From contig JBCDKT010000005.1 of the NCBI GenBank assembly GCA_038746285.1, positions 1 through 64,000 of the forward strand: a stretch of 64,000 bases of DNA. The letters run 5' to 3'. Position 1 is the stretch's first letter. Every line of letters starts with the position of its first letter. The notes below the pieces were generated by a model, which had not been told where the DNA came from, made no database searches, and saw nothing but the letters and a program-made list of their open reading frames with translations. Source of the stretch: Bacteroidota bacterium (GTDB lineage: Bacteria > Bacteroidota > Rhodothermia > Rhodothermales > JANQRZ01). Made by a program: the position numbers and the translations under genes. Positions 25,720 through 35,310 of the stretch are shown piece by piece.

Positions 25720-28242
25720 TCACCCTGCCGAGCGCAGCACCTCCAGCGGCGGGCGTTGGAGGATCCCCCGGCTCCCGACGAGGCCAATGGCGACCGTCAG
25801 CGCGGGCACGGCGAGGAGCGCGACGAGCACGCCGCCCCACGCCGGCACGAACGGCACCTCGAACACGAGCGCCGAGAGCGCCCACCCGCCGACGAGCGCG
25901 AGGCCGACGCCTACGGCCGCCGCGAGCAGCCCGAGCAGCAGGTACTCGGCGAAGAGGATCCGGCCGACCTGCCCGCGCGCTGCACCGAGCGTTCGCAGGA
26001 GCACGCTCTCCTCGATCCGCTGGAAGCGCGAGATGAGGACGGCCCCGGCGAGGACCACGAGGCCCGTCAGGATCGAGAAGAGAGCCATGAACTGGAGCAC
26101 GAACGCCACCTGGCCGAGCACGCCTTGCACCAAGCCTAGGACGAGGCGGACGTCGACGATCGACACGTTCGGGTAGGCGCGGACGACCTCGCGCTGGAGC
26201 CGCGCCGAGGTCTCGGCGTCGCCGCCAGGCGTCAGGATGATGTCGAACTGCGGGGCCCCGTCGAGCGGGCCTTCGGGGAAGACGACGAAGAAGTTGGGCT
26301 GGACCCGCGCCCAGTCCACCTCGCGCAGGCTCGCGATCTCGGTCTCCATGCGGACGCCCTGCACGTTCCACGTCAGCCGGTCGCCGAGCCCGACGCCGAG
26401 GTCGCCTGCGATGCCGGCCTCCAGCGAGACCGGGACGACGGCGGTGTCGGCCGGGACGCGGGCGGCGACGCGGCCCTCGACGAGCGTCTCGGAGCCGATG
26501 AGCCCGGCGCGGTAGGTCGAGCGGTACTCGCGGCGGAGCACCCAGCCCGGCACCGTGCTGGCCGAGTCCTGCCGGATGGCGTCGGTGCTGCGCCCGTTGA
26601 CGGCGGTGAGGCTCGTCGTCACGACGGGGATGCGGTCGAGGACCTCGCCGCCCTCCGACTCGATCAGGGACGCGATGCCGCCGCGCTGGTCGGGCTGGAC
26701 GTCGAACAGGATCAGGCCGGGGGGCGACCCGCTGCTCGTGACGGCGATCTGGTCGAGGAGCGAGGTCTGGACGAGCCAGAGCGTGGCGATGAGGAACGTC
26801 CCGAGCCCAAGCGTGAGCATGAGCACGAGCGTCTGGTTGCCCGGGCGGTAGAGGTTCGCCAGGCCCTGCCGCGCGGTGTAGGGCCAGCCCGACGGGGCGA
26901 CCCGGCGCACGGCGGCCATCACCCCGCGTGCCGCGAGCGCGAGGAGGCCGAGGACGGCCGCGATCCCGAGCGGGAAGCCGACCGCCGCCCGGGCGTCGCC
27001 CGTCTGCGCCCACGCGAACGCTGCCACGCCGAGCACCATAGCCCCGACGAGCGCGAGGCGCAGCGGGTCGAAGCCGCCCTCGCCCTCGGCCCCCGAACGG
27101 ATCGCCCGGAGCGGTGGGATGCGCCGGACGCGGACGAGCGGGAGGAGCGCGAACACGAGCGCCACCGCCAGGCCGATCCCGATCCCTTCGGCGACGGCCC
27201 GCCACGAGACCGCGAAGGCGACCTCGACCGGGAGGAACGGTCCGAGGACGGCGGGCAGCACAGTCTGCACCGCCACGCCGAGGGCCGCGCCGAGGACGGC
27301 CCCGGCGAGGCCGAGCGCGGCGGCCTGGAGGACGTAGGCGCGGAGCGTCTGCCCCGCCGTCGCGCCGAGGCAGCGGAGCGTGGCGACCGTCTCGGCCTTC
27401 TGGCGGACGTAGACCGTGATCGCGCTCGCCACCCCGATCCCGCCGAGGAGGAGGGCCACGAACCCGACGAGCGAGAGGAACCGCCCGAGGTCGCCGAGCG
27501 CGTTGTTCCAGTCCTCCTGCGCCTCCATCGGCGTGTCCGCCCCCAGCCCGAGGGCACGCAGTGCCGGCCTAATCTCGGCGAGGACGGCCTCCTCGTCGGC
27601 CGCGTCGAAGCGGAAGTGGCGGCGGTAGTCGACCCGGCTGCCGAAGCCGAGAAGCGTCGTGTCGAGCGCGGCGAGGGGTACGTACACCCGAGGCCCGACG
27701 AACGAGCCGACGCCGGTCTGCCCCGCGATCTCGTCGATCCCGCCGGCGATCCGGTACGTCCGCTGCCCGACGCGGACGGAGTCACCGGGGGCCACGTCGT
27801 ACTGCAGCAGAAGCGAGGCGTCGACGAGCGCTTCGCCCTCCGCCTGGTACGCGTCCGCCGCGCCCTCCGGGGTCGTCACGATCTCACCGTAGAACGGGTA
27901 GCCGCCTGCGACGGCGCGGACCTCGGTCAGCCGCGCCCCGCCGGTCGCGGGGAAGTAGGCCATCGAAGCGAAGGCGACCTCCTCGGCCTGGTCGCCGGGG
28001 TAGGCCCGCGCCACCGAGTCCACGAGCGCATCGCCCGGAGGCCCGAAGCCGCGCCGCGTGGACACCGTGAGGTCGGATCCGGTGAGCGACCGGGCCTGCT
28101 CGGCGACGGCCGTCTGGAGTCCGTCCGAGAACGAGCGAATCGCCACGAGCGCTGCCACGCCGAGGGCCGCCGAGGCGACGAAGAGAAGCAGGCGGCGGCG
28201 CGAGGTCCGGCTGTCGCGCCAGGCGAAGGTGAGGGAGAACAT
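25720..28242 (-). CDS. ABC transporter permease, FtsX/YbbP type
   Basis: 840 residues. TM1 is at about 17-37 (RRLLLFVASAALGVAALVAI), followed by a MacB-like periplasmic domain, a first FtsX block of three helices (about 255-385), further helices near 395-440, a second periplasmic domain, and a final FtsX block (about 705-840). This ten-TM, two-FtsX layout is that of E. coli YbbP. With the ATPase at 28279 and the divergent TesA-like esterase it reproduces the conserved ybbA-ybbP-tesA neighbourhood, thought to handle lipids or lysophospholipids in the envelope. The exact substrate is unproven. It ends 35 bp before the RAYT start. Confidence 0.88.
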   Translation of the reverse strand: MFSLTFAWRDSRTSRRRLLLFVASAALGVAALVAIRSFSDGLQTAVAEQARSLTGSDLTVSTRRGFGPPGDALVDSVARAYPGDQAEEVAFASMAYFPATGGARLTEVRAVAGGYPFYGEIVTTPEGAADAYQAEGEALVDASLLLQYDVAPGDSVRVGQRTYRIAGGIDEIAGQTGVGSFVGPRVYVPLAALDTTLLGFGSRVDYRRHFRFDAADEEAVLAEIRPALRALGLGADTPMEAQEDWNNALGDLGRFLSLVGFVALLLGGIGVASAITVYVRQKAETVATLRCLGATAGQTLRAYVLQAAALGLAGAVLGAALGVAVQTVLPAVLGPFLPVEVAFAVSWRAVAEGIGIGLAVALVFALLPLVRVRRIPPLRAIRSGAEGEGGFDPLRLALVGAMVLGVAAFAWAQTGDARAAVGFPLGIAAVLGLLALAARGVMAAVRRVAPSGWPYTARQGLANLYRPGNQTLVLMLTLGLGTFLIATLWLVQTSLLDQIAVTSSGSPPGLILFDVQPDQRGGIASLIESEGGEVLDRIPVVTTSLTAVNGRSTDAIRQDSASTVPGWVLRREYRSTYRAGLIGSETLVEGRVAARVPADTAVVPVSLEAGIAGDLGVGLGDRLTWNVQGVRMETEIASLREVDWARVQPNFFVVFPEGPLDGAPQFDIILTPGGDAETSARLQREVVRAYPNVSIVDVRLVLGLVQGVLGQVAFVLQFMALFSILTGLVVLAGAVLISRFQRIEESVLLRTLGAARGQVGRILFAEYLLLGLLAAAVGVGLALVGGWALSALVFEVPFVPAWGGVLVALLAVPALTVAIGLVGSRGILQRPPLEVLRSAG

Positions 28243-28278
28243 AGACGGAATGGGAAGAATGGGAAGACCGGGAGGATG

Positions 28279-29031
28279 TTAGCCGGAGGCGGAGCGAGGT
28301 GCCTCCTCCTTCATTCCTCCCACTCTCTCCACTCCTCCCACGCCACTATATCTTTCCGTCACCTCATCCCCCACGAGCCGACCCCCTCTCAGCCGCAAGA
28401 CCCGCTCGGTGCGCGCGGCGAGGTCGAGGTCGTGGGTGACGACGACGAGCGCGGTGCCGGCCTCGGCGTTGAGGTCGAAGAGGAGGGCCTCGACGGTCTC
28501 GCTGGTCTCGGTGTCGAGGTTGCCGGTCGGCTCGTCGGCGAAGAGGATGCGGGGGCGATTGATGAAGGCCCGGGCGAGGGCGACGCGCTGCTGCTCGCCG
28601 CCGGAGAGCTGCGTCGGGTAGTGGTGCGTCCGGTCGCCGAGACCGACGCGCGCCAGCAGCCGCTCCGCCTCGGCGTCGCCGCGCACGCCGCGCAGCTCGA
28701 GCGGGACCGTCACGTTCTCCAGCGCGGTCAGCGTCGGGATCAGCCGGAACTGCTGGAAGATGAACCCGACGGACTCCCCGCGCACGCGCGAGCGCTCGTC
28801 TTCGTCGAGGGCATCGAGCCGCTCGCCGCACAGCTCGACCGTGCCCGAGGTCGGCCGGTCGAGGCCGGCCGCGAGGCCGAGGAGCGTCGTCTTACCGCTC
28901 CCGCTGGGGCCCACGACCGCGCACGTCGCCCCGTCGGCGAGGTCGAACGATACATCGTCGAGGACGGTCAGGCGACGGCTCCCGCTGTCGAAGGTCTTGG
29001 TGAGGTTGCGAACGGAAAGAGCGAACGACAC
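28279..29031 (-). CDS. ABC transporter ATP-binding protein, YbbA/LolD type
   Basis: 250 residues. Walker A GPSGSGKTTLLGL, Q-loop FIFQQFRLIPTLTALENV, signature LSGGEQQRVALARA, Walker B RILFADEPTGNLD and H-loop VVVTHD are all intact. It is the cytoplasmic ATPase of the permease encoded 36 bp downstream. It is divergent from the TesA-like gene with 123 bp between the starts, a shared promoter region. Confidence 0.93.
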   Translation of the reverse strand: MSFALSVRNLTKTFDSGSRRLTVLDDVSFDLADGATCAVVGPSGSGKTTLLGLAAGLDRPTSGTVELCGERLDALDEDERSRVRGESVGFIFQQFRLIPTLTALENVTVPLELRGVRGDAEAERLLARVGLGDRTHHYPTQLSGGEQQRVALARAFINRPRILFADEPTGNLDTETSETVEALLFDLNAEAGTALVVVTHDLDLAARTERVLRLRGGRLVGDEVTERYSGVGGVERVGGMKEEAPRSASG

Positions 29032-29154
29032 AGAGGTGCGGGTTGGTGAGCGGCCGAACTGGTACGACCGGTCCCGTCGCCTGTTGCACCAGACGCCGAG
29101 GAACAGCCGGTGGTAGCTACGGTTTGCTTGCCCCCGTCACATCGGCTGCCTTCC

Positions 29155-29859
29155 ATGCGCTTCGCTCTATCTGCCTGCCTGCTCTTCGCCCTCGCCGCCT
29201 GCTCGTCGCCGGACCCGGCAGAGGCTCCGCCCGTCGCCGAGCCAGCCGCCGTGACGACGACCGCCGAAGCCGACAGCGGCGCGGTGACGGTCGTCTACCT
29301 CGGCGACTCGCTCACGGCGGGCTATGGGTTGCCGCAGGGCGCGGACCAGGCCTACCCGGCGCTCATCGACGCCAAGGCGGACTCGCTCGGGATCGCGGTC
29401 CGCACCGTCAACGCCGGCATCAGCGGCGACACATCGGCCGGCGGCCTGCGGCGGATCGACTGGCTCGCGGGGCGGCAGCAGATCGACGTGCTCGTCCTCG
29501 CGCTCGGGGCCAACGACGGCCTGCGCGGGCTCCCCACCGACGCCCTGCAGGCCAACCTGGAAGCGATGATCGAGCGCGCCCGCACGTCGAACCCCGACGT
29601 ACGCGTCGTCCTCGCCGGCATGATGGTGCCGACCAACATGGGCACCGGCTACGCAGAGCGCTTCGCCGAGGTCTTCCCGGCTGTCGCCCGCGAGCAGGGC
29701 GTGGAGCTCGTCCCGTTCCTCCTCGACCGGGTAGGCGGTGTCCCGGCCCTCAACCAGCCCGACGGCGTCCACCCGACCACGGCCGGCCAGCGCATCATGG
29801 CCGAGACCGTCTGGCGGGTCCTCGGCCCGGTCCTGAACGACGCGCGCGTCGAGGCCTAG
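29155..29859 (+). CDS. TesA-like arylesterase/lysophospholipase, SGNH hydrolase lipoprotein
   Basis: 234 residues from the ATG at 29155, which begins a lipoprotein signal (MRFALSACLLFALAAC, lipobox LAAC). The SGNH blocks are complete: GDSLTAGYG (nucleophile Ser, oxyanion), GISGDTSAGGLRRI, LGANDGLRG, and catalytic Asp/His in DGVHPTTAGQ. It should hydrolyse acyl esters or lysophospholipids in the periplasm. It is divergent from the ybbA-like gene, a conserved association. Its stop overlaps that of plsY by 4 bp on the opposite strand. Confidence 0.9.
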   Translation: MRFALSACLLFALAACSSPDPAEAPPVAEPAAVTTTAEADSGAVTVVYLGDSLTAGYGLPQGADQAYPALIDAKADSLGIAVRTVNAGISGDTSAGGLRRIDWLAGRQQIDVLVLALGANDGLRGLPTDALQANLEAMIERARTSNPDVRVVLAGMMVPTNMGTGYAERFAEVFPAVAREQGVELVPFLLDRVGGVPALNQPDGVHPTTAGQRIMAETVWRVLGPVLNDARVEA

Positions 29860-30503
29860 CCTTTCTTTGCCCCGACGCGGCTCTCGGTCCCGTGCAGCAG
29901 CCGCCCGATGTTGGCGCGGTGCGTGAAGAAGATCAGGAACGGCACCACGATGCAGAACCACATCGTCGGGGCCGACACGTCTACCCCGAATACAGCCTCG
30001 CGCACGACCTGCGTCAGCGGGAGCGAGGCCGCCGCCGCCATCGATGCGAGCGAGACGTAGCGCGTCGTCGCCACAATGATCGTGAACAGGCCCAGGCCAA
30101 CGAGGACCGGGACTGGCGCGAGGGCGACAACTACACCCGCGCCCGTCGCGACACCCTTCCCTCCCTTGAACCCAGCGTAGACCGTGTAGATGTGGCCGAG
30201 CACGGCCGCCGCGCCGGCAATGACCATCAGCCAGCCGGTCTCGTTAGGGTGGAAGAACGCAGGCTCCGCGCCTACCCGCAGGTACTTCCCGAGCGCGACT
30301 GCCAGAACGCCTTTCAGCAGGTCGATCGCCATCACGGCCATGCCCGGGCCTTTGCCGAGCGTGCGGAAGACGTTCGTCGCCCCCGCGTTGCCGCTGCCGT
30401 GCTGCCGGATGTCGATCCCGCGCAGCCAGCGCGCGGCGAGGATGCTCGTCGGGATCGACCCGATGAGGTAGCTGAGGGTGAGGATAACGAGAAGGGTAAG
30501 CAT
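29856..30503 (-). CDS. plsY: Glycerol-3-phosphate acyltransferase PlsY
   Basis: 215 residues, family length, with about five membrane helices. The three PlsY motifs are visible: SYLIGSIPTSILAARW, GSGNAGATNVFRTLGKGPG and FKGGKGVATGAGV. It transfers acyl from acyl-phosphate to glycerol-3-phosphate, the first step of phospholipid synthesis, in the inner membrane. It follows the LVIVD protein gene by 24 bp on the same strand. There is no sign of plsX nearby. Confidence 0.95.
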   Translation of the reverse strand: MLTLLVILTLSYLIGSIPTSILAARWLRGIDIRQHGSGNAGATNVFRTLGKGPGMAVMAIDLLKGVLAVALGKYLRVGAEPAFFHPNETGWLMVIAGAAAVLGHIYTVYAGFKGGKGVATGAGVVVALAPVPVLVGLGLFTIIVATTRYVSLASMAAAASLPLTQVVREAVFGVDVSAPTMWFCIVVPFLIFFTHRANIGRLLHGTESRVGAKKG

Positions 30504-30527
30504 GGCCTGGGCGGGAAGTGGATAGAC

Positions 30528-32003
30528 CTAGCGCAGAAGCGTGAAGGGGCGCGTCTGCACGGAGCCTGCCACGTCGAGGCGCGCGACGTAGGCACCGTTC
30601 GGGAGGGCGTCCCCGTCGAAGAGTATCGCGTGATCGCCCGCCGCCATAAGCCCGTCGGCGAGGACGGCGACCTCGCGGCCGAGGACATCGTAGACCGCGA
30701 GGCGGACGTGGGCGGCCTCGCCGAGAGCGAACGGCACCGTCATCGCCCCCGTCGTCGGGTTGGGATAGCTCGCGCCGAGTGCGAAGACGTCGGCTGGCTG
30801 GGCATCGTCCTCGGCATCGACGGGGGGTTCGCCGAGGCGAAGCACGTAGAGGCCGGTGTCTTTGTCCGAGACGATCAGCTTGCCCGAGGGGAGGTAAGGG
30901 TAGATCGTCCAGGCACCCCGGAAGCCGGTCTCGGTGCCGAGGTAGGTGTCGTAGGCACCGACCGCCTCGGGGTCGCCGGGGTCGCTCACGTCGTAGACGC
31001 GGACGCCGTCGGCGTAGGCGGCGATGTAGAGGAGGTCGTCCCGGACGTAGCAGTTGTGGACGGGCTGGCTCGGGTTCGGGTTGATGATGATCGTCGAGAC
31101 CTGCTCCACGTCGAACGGGTCGCGCACGTCGAAGCCGCGCGTGTGCCGTTCGCTCCCGATCTCGTCGCCGACGAAGAGGTGGCTCCCGTCCTCGGTCGCG
31201 CAGATGTTGTGCGCGCCCTGGTTGACGGCGGCGTACTGGAAGTTCGCCGTGACCGTCGGGTTGGCCTTGTCCGAGATGTCGAGGATGTCGATGCCCTGGT
31301 CGTAGATCGCCGCGGCGTAGAGCACCTCCCCGACGATGTCTATGTCGTGGTAGTACGTCTGCCCGTCGGTGCCGGCGATGCCGCCGGCGAAGGCCGGGGC
31401 CGCGGGGTCGGCGAGGCTGTAGATGCGGAGGCCGCCCGGCGAGCGCCCGCCGATGACGTAGAGGTAGTCGCCCTTGACGAGGATGTTGTGCGACCCTCCG
31501 CTGGAGACGCCCGGCTGCACGTCGAGCGTCCCCACCTGCACCGGGTCGGTCGGGTCGGCGAGGTCGATGATCTGCAGCGGCGCACGCTCGTTGACGAGGT
31601 AGGCGTAGGAGCCGTAGGTCTTCACGTCCTTCGCGTCCAGGCTACCGCCCGACGACGCGAGGCCCGGCACGAAGCCCGTCTGCACTGGGGCGTCGTCCGT
31701 CACGTCGATCACGAACAGCCCGTTGTCGCGGCCGGTGAGCAGGGCGTACTCCCGGTTCGTCGCCGGGTCCACCCAGCCCCAGATGTCGCCGTACCGGTCG
31801 GTGGCCGGGCCGAGGGTGCCGAGCAGCGTCATGTTGAAGTCTTCGGTCGTCCGTCCGGCGGCGCTGGGGCCGGGAGCCTCGGCGTGGCCCATCGCTGCGC
31901 GCCACGCGGCGGCCTGCGGCGCTTCGGTGAGGGCGGGGTCGGGCTGGGCGAGTACGGCGGTGCTGCCCAGGAGCACGAAAAGGAGAAAGATGGTGCGCGG
32001 CAT
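30528..32003 (-). CDS. LVIVD-repeat (choice-of-anchor B) secreted protein with T9SS tail
   Basis: 491 residues with a signal peptide (MPRTIFLLFVLLGSTAVLAQ). Residues 55-400 are about six to seven blades of an LVIVD/YncE-like propeller: YALLTGRDNGLFVIDVTD, YLVNERAPLQIIDLADP, LYVIGGRSPGGLRIYSLADP, YAAAIYDQGIDILDISD, LYIAAYADGVRVYDVSDPGD. Residues about 405-491 are a type IX sorting tail (ASYPNPTTGAMTVPF, YDVLGREVAVLADG, LPNGAYVARLDV). Such proteins are exported to the cell surface. The ligand is unknown; the many Asp and Asn turns may bind calcium. Confidence 0.86.
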   Translation of the reverse strand: MPRTIFLLFVLLGSTAVLAQPDPALTEAPQAAAWRAAMGHAEAPGPSAAGRTTEDFNMTLLGTLGPATDRYGDIWGWVDPATNREYALLTGRDNGLFVIDVTDDAPVQTGFVPGLASSGGSLDAKDVKTYGSYAYLVNERAPLQIIDLADPTDPVQVGTLDVQPGVSSGGSHNILVKGDYLYVIGGRSPGGLRIYSLADPAAPAFAGGIAGTDGQTYYHDIDIVGEVLYAAAIYDQGIDILDISDKANPTVTANFQYAAVNQGAHNICATEDGSHLFVGDEIGSERHTRGFDVRDPFDVEQVSTIIINPNPSQPVHNCYVRDDLLYIAAYADGVRVYDVSDPGDPEAVGAYDTYLGTETGFRGAWTIYPYLPSGKLIVSDKDTGLYVLRLGEPPVDAEDDAQPADVFALGASYPNPTTGAMTVPFALGEAAHVRLAVYDVLGREVAVLADGLMAAGDHAILFDGDALPNGAYVARLDVAGSVQTRPFTLLR

Positions 32004-32047
32004 AGGGGGAGAAACGGTGTCAGCGGAGGGAATGCAGAGTCAAGAAG

Positions 32048-32092
32048 ATAGGCGTTTAACTGGTAGATCGCCTATGCGGGTTCCTAACCCGC
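32048..32092. other. Two adjacent hairpins in a divergent intergenic region
   Basis: Arms ATAGGCG (32048-32054) and CGCCTAT (32069-32075) are followed at once by GCGGGTT-CCT-AACCCGC (32076-32092). They lie in the 237-bp gap between the LVIVD gene and the rlpA-like gene. The second stem resembles the core of the repeat at 52212. I see no clear promoter. Confidence 0.45.
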
Positions 32093-32240
32093 CGCACGAG
32101 CCTGCGCGACCGGCCGGACAGCGCAATGTCTCGATCCGGTTCCTGAGACAGCGCACTCTTCACTGGACAGGTGAACTCATCCTGCCGGCGTGCGTGCTAC
32201 GCCTTGTGTTTTGCACGCCCCGCCCTCCGCCCCGCCGCCC

Positions 32241-32951
32241 ATGCTCCGCCTCCTCGCCTTCGGCCTGCTCTTGACGGCGCTGCCCGTCGCCGCGCAAGAC
32301 GATGTCTCGATCAATGCCTCGGAGCAAGCGCGGGCCGTCCGCTACGATCCCGGTGCCACCGGCCACGCGACGGCCAGCGGCGAGCCCTACAACCCGGAGC
32401 GCACCACGCTCGCTCACCCGACCCTCCCGTTCGGCACCCTCGTCGACCTGACGAACCCGGCCAACGGCGAGACGGTCACCGTCCGGGTCAACGACCGCGT
32501 CCCCGCCCCGGACCGGCCGAGCGTGCGGGTCTCCGCTCGCGCCGCCGACCGCCTAGGTCTGGGCGCGCGCGGCGGCGACGTGGTGCTGCGGCTCGGCGAG
32601 GACGAACTCGCCCTGCTGCGCGTCCGCGCCCTGCGCGAGAAGGAGCGGGCTCAGGCGGAGGGCGCCTCGCCCCCGGTTGCCCAGGCCGCGTCTCGCGGAT
32701 TTACCGTGCAACTGGCCTCGTTCTCCGACGAGGGGCGCGCCGCCGCGCGGGCCGACGACCTGCGCGGTGCGTGGGTGCTGCCGGTGACCGTGGACGGCGC
32801 GCGCGTCTACCGGGTCTGCTACGGCGTCTTCCCCACCGCCGAGAGCGCCGCGGCCGGCCAGGCCCGCCTCGCCGCACGCGGCATCGACGGCTTCGTCAAG
32901 TCGCTCGACGCGCCGCCGTCTCGGACAACGAGCGAGAGCGGCCGGCTGTAG
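32241..32951 (+). CDS. RlpA-like protein (double-psi beta-barrel plus SPOR domain)
   Basis: 236 residues from the ATG at 32241, which begins a signal peptide (MLRLLAFGLLLTALPVAAQ). Residues 30-115 are the RlpA barrel (GHATASGEPYNPERTTLAHP, LPFGTLVDLTNPANGETVTV, VNDRVPAPDRPS). The Asp of the DR pair is retained, but the usual DRGPF and DLS segments are altered. Residues about 150-225 are a SPOR domain (GFTVQLASFSDEGRAAARAD, VYRVCYGVFPTAESA), which binds denuded septal glycan. Family knowledge suggests a periplasmic or outer-membrane lytic transglycosylase acting at division sites; here the signal peptide lacks a lipobox. Its stop abuts that of nadC with no space. Confidence 0.85.
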   Translation: MLRLLAFGLLLTALPVAAQDDVSINASEQARAVRYDPGATGHATASGEPYNPERTTLAHPTLPFGTLVDLTNPANGETVTVRVNDRVPAPDRPSVRVSARAADRLGLGARGGDVVLRLGEDELALLRVRALREKERAQAEGASPPVAQAASRGFTVQLASFSDEGRAAARADDLRGAWVLPVTVDGARVYRVCYGVFPTAESAAAGQARLAARGIDGFVKSLDAPPSRTTSESGRL

Positions 32952-33839
32952 CTACTGTGCCAGCTCGACCTTCAGCGAGATGTCGAGGGCGCGGACGGAG
33001 TGGGTGAGCGCGCCCGACGAGACGAAGTCCACGCCCGCCGCGGCAATCGCGGGCACGGTGGCGAGCGTCACGTTGCCCGAGGCCTCGGTCTCGAACCGGC
33101 CCGCGAGGCGCGCGACGGCCTCGCGCAGCATCGCCGCATCTACAGTCCCGTCGTCGGCAAGGCGGACCATGTTGTCGAGCAGTACCCGGTCCACGCCGCC
33201 CGCGGCGAGCACCTCGTCTACCTCGTCCAGCGTCCGCGTCTCGATCTCGATGGCGAGGCCGGGGGCGTGCGCGGTGCGGTAGGCGCGGGCGGCTTCGATG
33301 GCCGGGCGGATCCCCCCGGCAGCGGCGATGTGGTTGTCCTTGATGAGGAACATGTCGAAGAGGCCCGTGCGGTGGTTCGTCCCGCCGCCGAGGCGGACGG
33401 CCCACTTGTCGAGCGCCCGCAAGCCGGGGGCCGTCTTGCGCGTGTCGAGAACGCGGGTGCCCGGCCCAGCGGCCTCCACCATCTGCCGCGTCGCGGTCGC
33501 GATGCCGCTCATGCGCTGCATCAGGTTCAGCGCCAGCCGCTCCCCGACGAGGATGTCCCGCGCCTCGCCTCGGAGCGTCCCGAACCGCGTGCCCGCCTCC
33601 ACAACCTCGCCATCGTGCTGTGTCCACGCGAGGGCAAAATTGGCACCGGACACCTTGTCGAACACCCGCTCGGCGACGGCAAGCCCGGCGAGGACCCCGT
33701 CCTCTTTGGCGAGGAACGTGGCCTCGGCCAACTGACCGGCGGGAATCGTGGCGAGCGTCGTCACGTCGCCGGGGCCGACGTCTTCTGCGAGAGCCCGCTC
33801 GATGAGCGCGTCGAGTTCGGCGAGGTCGGGAGCGCTCAT
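32952..33839 (-). CDS. nadC: Nicotinate-nucleotide pyrophosphorylase NadC
   Basis: 295 residues from the ATG at 33839. Diagnostic segments: ALAEDVGPGDVTT, LNLMQRMSGIATATRQ, TRKTAPGLRALDKWAVRLGG followed by GTNHR, and FLIKDNHI. It converts quinolinate and PRPP to nicotinate mononucleotide in de novo NAD synthesis, in the cytoplasm. The start overlaps the stop of the thioesterase gene by 4 bp (ATGA), so the two are coupled. nadA and nadB are not in the window. Confidence 0.96.
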   Translation of the reverse strand: MSAPDLAELDALIERALAEDVGPGDVTTLATIPAGQLAEATFLAKEDGVLAGLAVAERVFDKVSGANFALAWTQHDGEVVEAGTRFGTLRGEARDILVGERLALNLMQRMSGIATATRQMVEAAGPGTRVLDTRKTAPGLRALDKWAVRLGGGTNHRTGLFDMFLIKDNHIAAAGGIRPAIEAARAYRTAHAPGLAIEIETRTLDEVDEVLAAGGVDRVLLDNMVRLADDGTVDAAMLREAVARLAGRFETEASGNVTLATVPAIAAAGVDFVSSGALTHSVRALDISLKVELAQ

Positions 33840-34249
33840 GCCGGCGCGGTGGCGCGCGCGAAGGCGTCGAGGACGACCTGCGGTGCGCGGACCGTCCGGC
33901 CCTGCGCCGTGTCGAGGAAGCAGAGCGTGACCGCCCCGGAGACAAGCACCCGCTCCTCGCCCGCCCGCCGGACCTCGTAGGTGGTCTCCGCACGCGTGTC
34001 CGGCTCGGCGATGGAGACGGTGATCTCCAGCAGGTCGTCGTAGCGCGCCGGGCGGTGGTAGCGGACCGAGAGTTCCACGACGGGCATGATGATGCCGGTC
34101 TCTTCGAGGGTCTTGTAGGCCAGGCCGTGCGCGCGCAGCGCCTCGGTCCGCGCCGCCTCGAAGTAGTCCACGTAGTGCGCGTGGTAGACGACGCCCATCG
34201 GGTCGCACTCGCGGTACCGCACCCGGTGCTGGTAGACGTAGTCGATCAT
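33836..34249 (-). CDS. Acyl-CoA thioesterase, YbgC/4HBT hotdog fold
   Basis: 137 residues from the ATG at 34249. The hotdog signature is RVRYRECDPMGVVYHAHYVD with the active-site Asp in ECDPMGVV, then FEAARTEALRAHG and the strand VVELSVRYHRPARYDDLLEI. The family cleaves short or aromatic acyl-CoA thioesters. Here it is coupled to nadC and lies 66 bp downstream of accA, which fits a household role linked to acyl-CoA. Substrate not predictable. Confidence 0.9.
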   Translation of the reverse strand: MIDYVYQHRVRYRECDPMGVVYHAHYVDYFEAARTEALRAHGLAYKTLEETGIIMPVVELSVRYHRPARYDDLLEITVSIAEPDTRAETTYEVRRAGEERVLVSGAVTLCFLDTAQGRTVRAPQVVLDAFARATAPA

Positions 34250-34314
34250 CGGGAGATGTGAAGGTGACGGGCGAAGGATGCGCGAGGCGCTGGGGTTGCC
34301 CGATGCCCCGACGG

Positions 34315-35298
34315 CTACGACACCGCGATAGCGCCGGTACCCATGCCGTCGAACTTGGCGAGGCGTTCGGCGAGGAGGGTGTCCGTGTCGAGACCGTCGA
34401 GGTGGTCGAGCGCTTCGGTGATGGCTGCGCCGGTGGCGTCGAAGGCGGCTTGTGGGTTGCGGTGCGCGCCGCCGGCCGGCTCGGGCACGATCGTGTCGAC
34501 AATGCCCTGCTCGACGAGGTCTGGGGCGGTCAGCTTGAGGGCGCGGGCGGCCTCCTCCTTGTAGTCCCAACTCCGCCACAGAATCTGCGAGCAGCTCTCG
34601 GGCGAGATCACCGAGTACCACGCGTTCTCGAGCATCAGAATCCGGTCGCCGACGCCGATGCCGAGCGCGCCGCCGCTGGCACCTTCGCCGATCACCACGA
34701 TGACGATCGGCACCGGGAGGCGGGCCATCACCATCAGGTTGCGGGCGATGGCTTCGGCCTGGCCGCGCTCCTCGGCTTCGAGGCCGGGGAACGCGCCCGG
34801 CGTGTCGAGAAGGGTGATGATCGGCTTGCCGAACTTGGCCGCCATGCGCATCAGGCGGAGGGCCTTGCGGTAGCCCTCGGGGTTAGGCATCCCGAAGTTG
34901 CGGAACTTGCGGCTCTTGGTGTCGCGCCCCTTCTGCTGGCCGATCACCATCACCGTCCGGTCGCGCGAGCCCCAGCGGCTCCCCTCGAACCGGCCGAGGC
35001 CGCCGACGAGGGCGCGGTCGTCGCCGAAGAGGCGGTCGCCGTGGAGCTCGCGGAAGCCGCGCACGAAGCCGCTGATGTAGTCGAGCGTGTAGGGCCGCTC
35101 GGGGTGGCGGGCGAGCTGGACGCGCTGCCACCGCGTGAGGCCCTGGTAGATCGAGACGCGGAGGGTCTCGGCCCGGGCTTCGAGCGCCTCGATCTGCGGC
35201 GAGAGGTCGACGCTCCCGTCCTCGGCGTTGAAGGACCGGAGCTCGCGGAGCTTTTCCTCTAGCTCGTAGAGCGGCTTCTCGAAGTCGAGGAGGTGCAT
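34315..35298 (-). CDS. accA: Acetyl-CoA carboxylase carboxyltransferase subunit alpha
   Basis: 327 residues from the ATG at 35298, which gives the conserved N-terminus [20 protein letters not shown]. Other family blocks: [84 protein letters not shown] and [12 protein letters not shown]. With AccD it transfers carboxyl from biotin to acetyl-CoA, making malonyl-CoA for fatty-acid synthesis. accD, accB and accC are not in the window. A large hairpin sits between it and the glycosyltransferase gene upstream. Confidence 0.97.
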   Translation of the reverse strand: MHLLDFEKPLYELEEKLRELRSFNAEDGSVDLSPQIEALEARAETLRVSIYQGLTRWQRVQLARHPERPYTLDYISGFVRGFRELHGDRLFGDDRALVGGLGRFEGSRWGSRDRTVMVIGQQKGRDTKSRKFRNFGMPNPEGYRKALRLMRMAAKFGKPIITLLDTPGAFPGLEAEERGQAEAIARNLMVMARLPVPIVIVVIGEGASGGALGIGVGDRILMLENAWYSVISPESCSQILWRSWDYKEEAARALKLTAPDLVEQGIVDTIVPEPAGGAHRNPQAAFDATGAAITEALDHLDGLDTDTLLAERLAKFDGMGTGAIAVS

Positions 35299-35310
35299 GG
35301 GGCGTCGGGC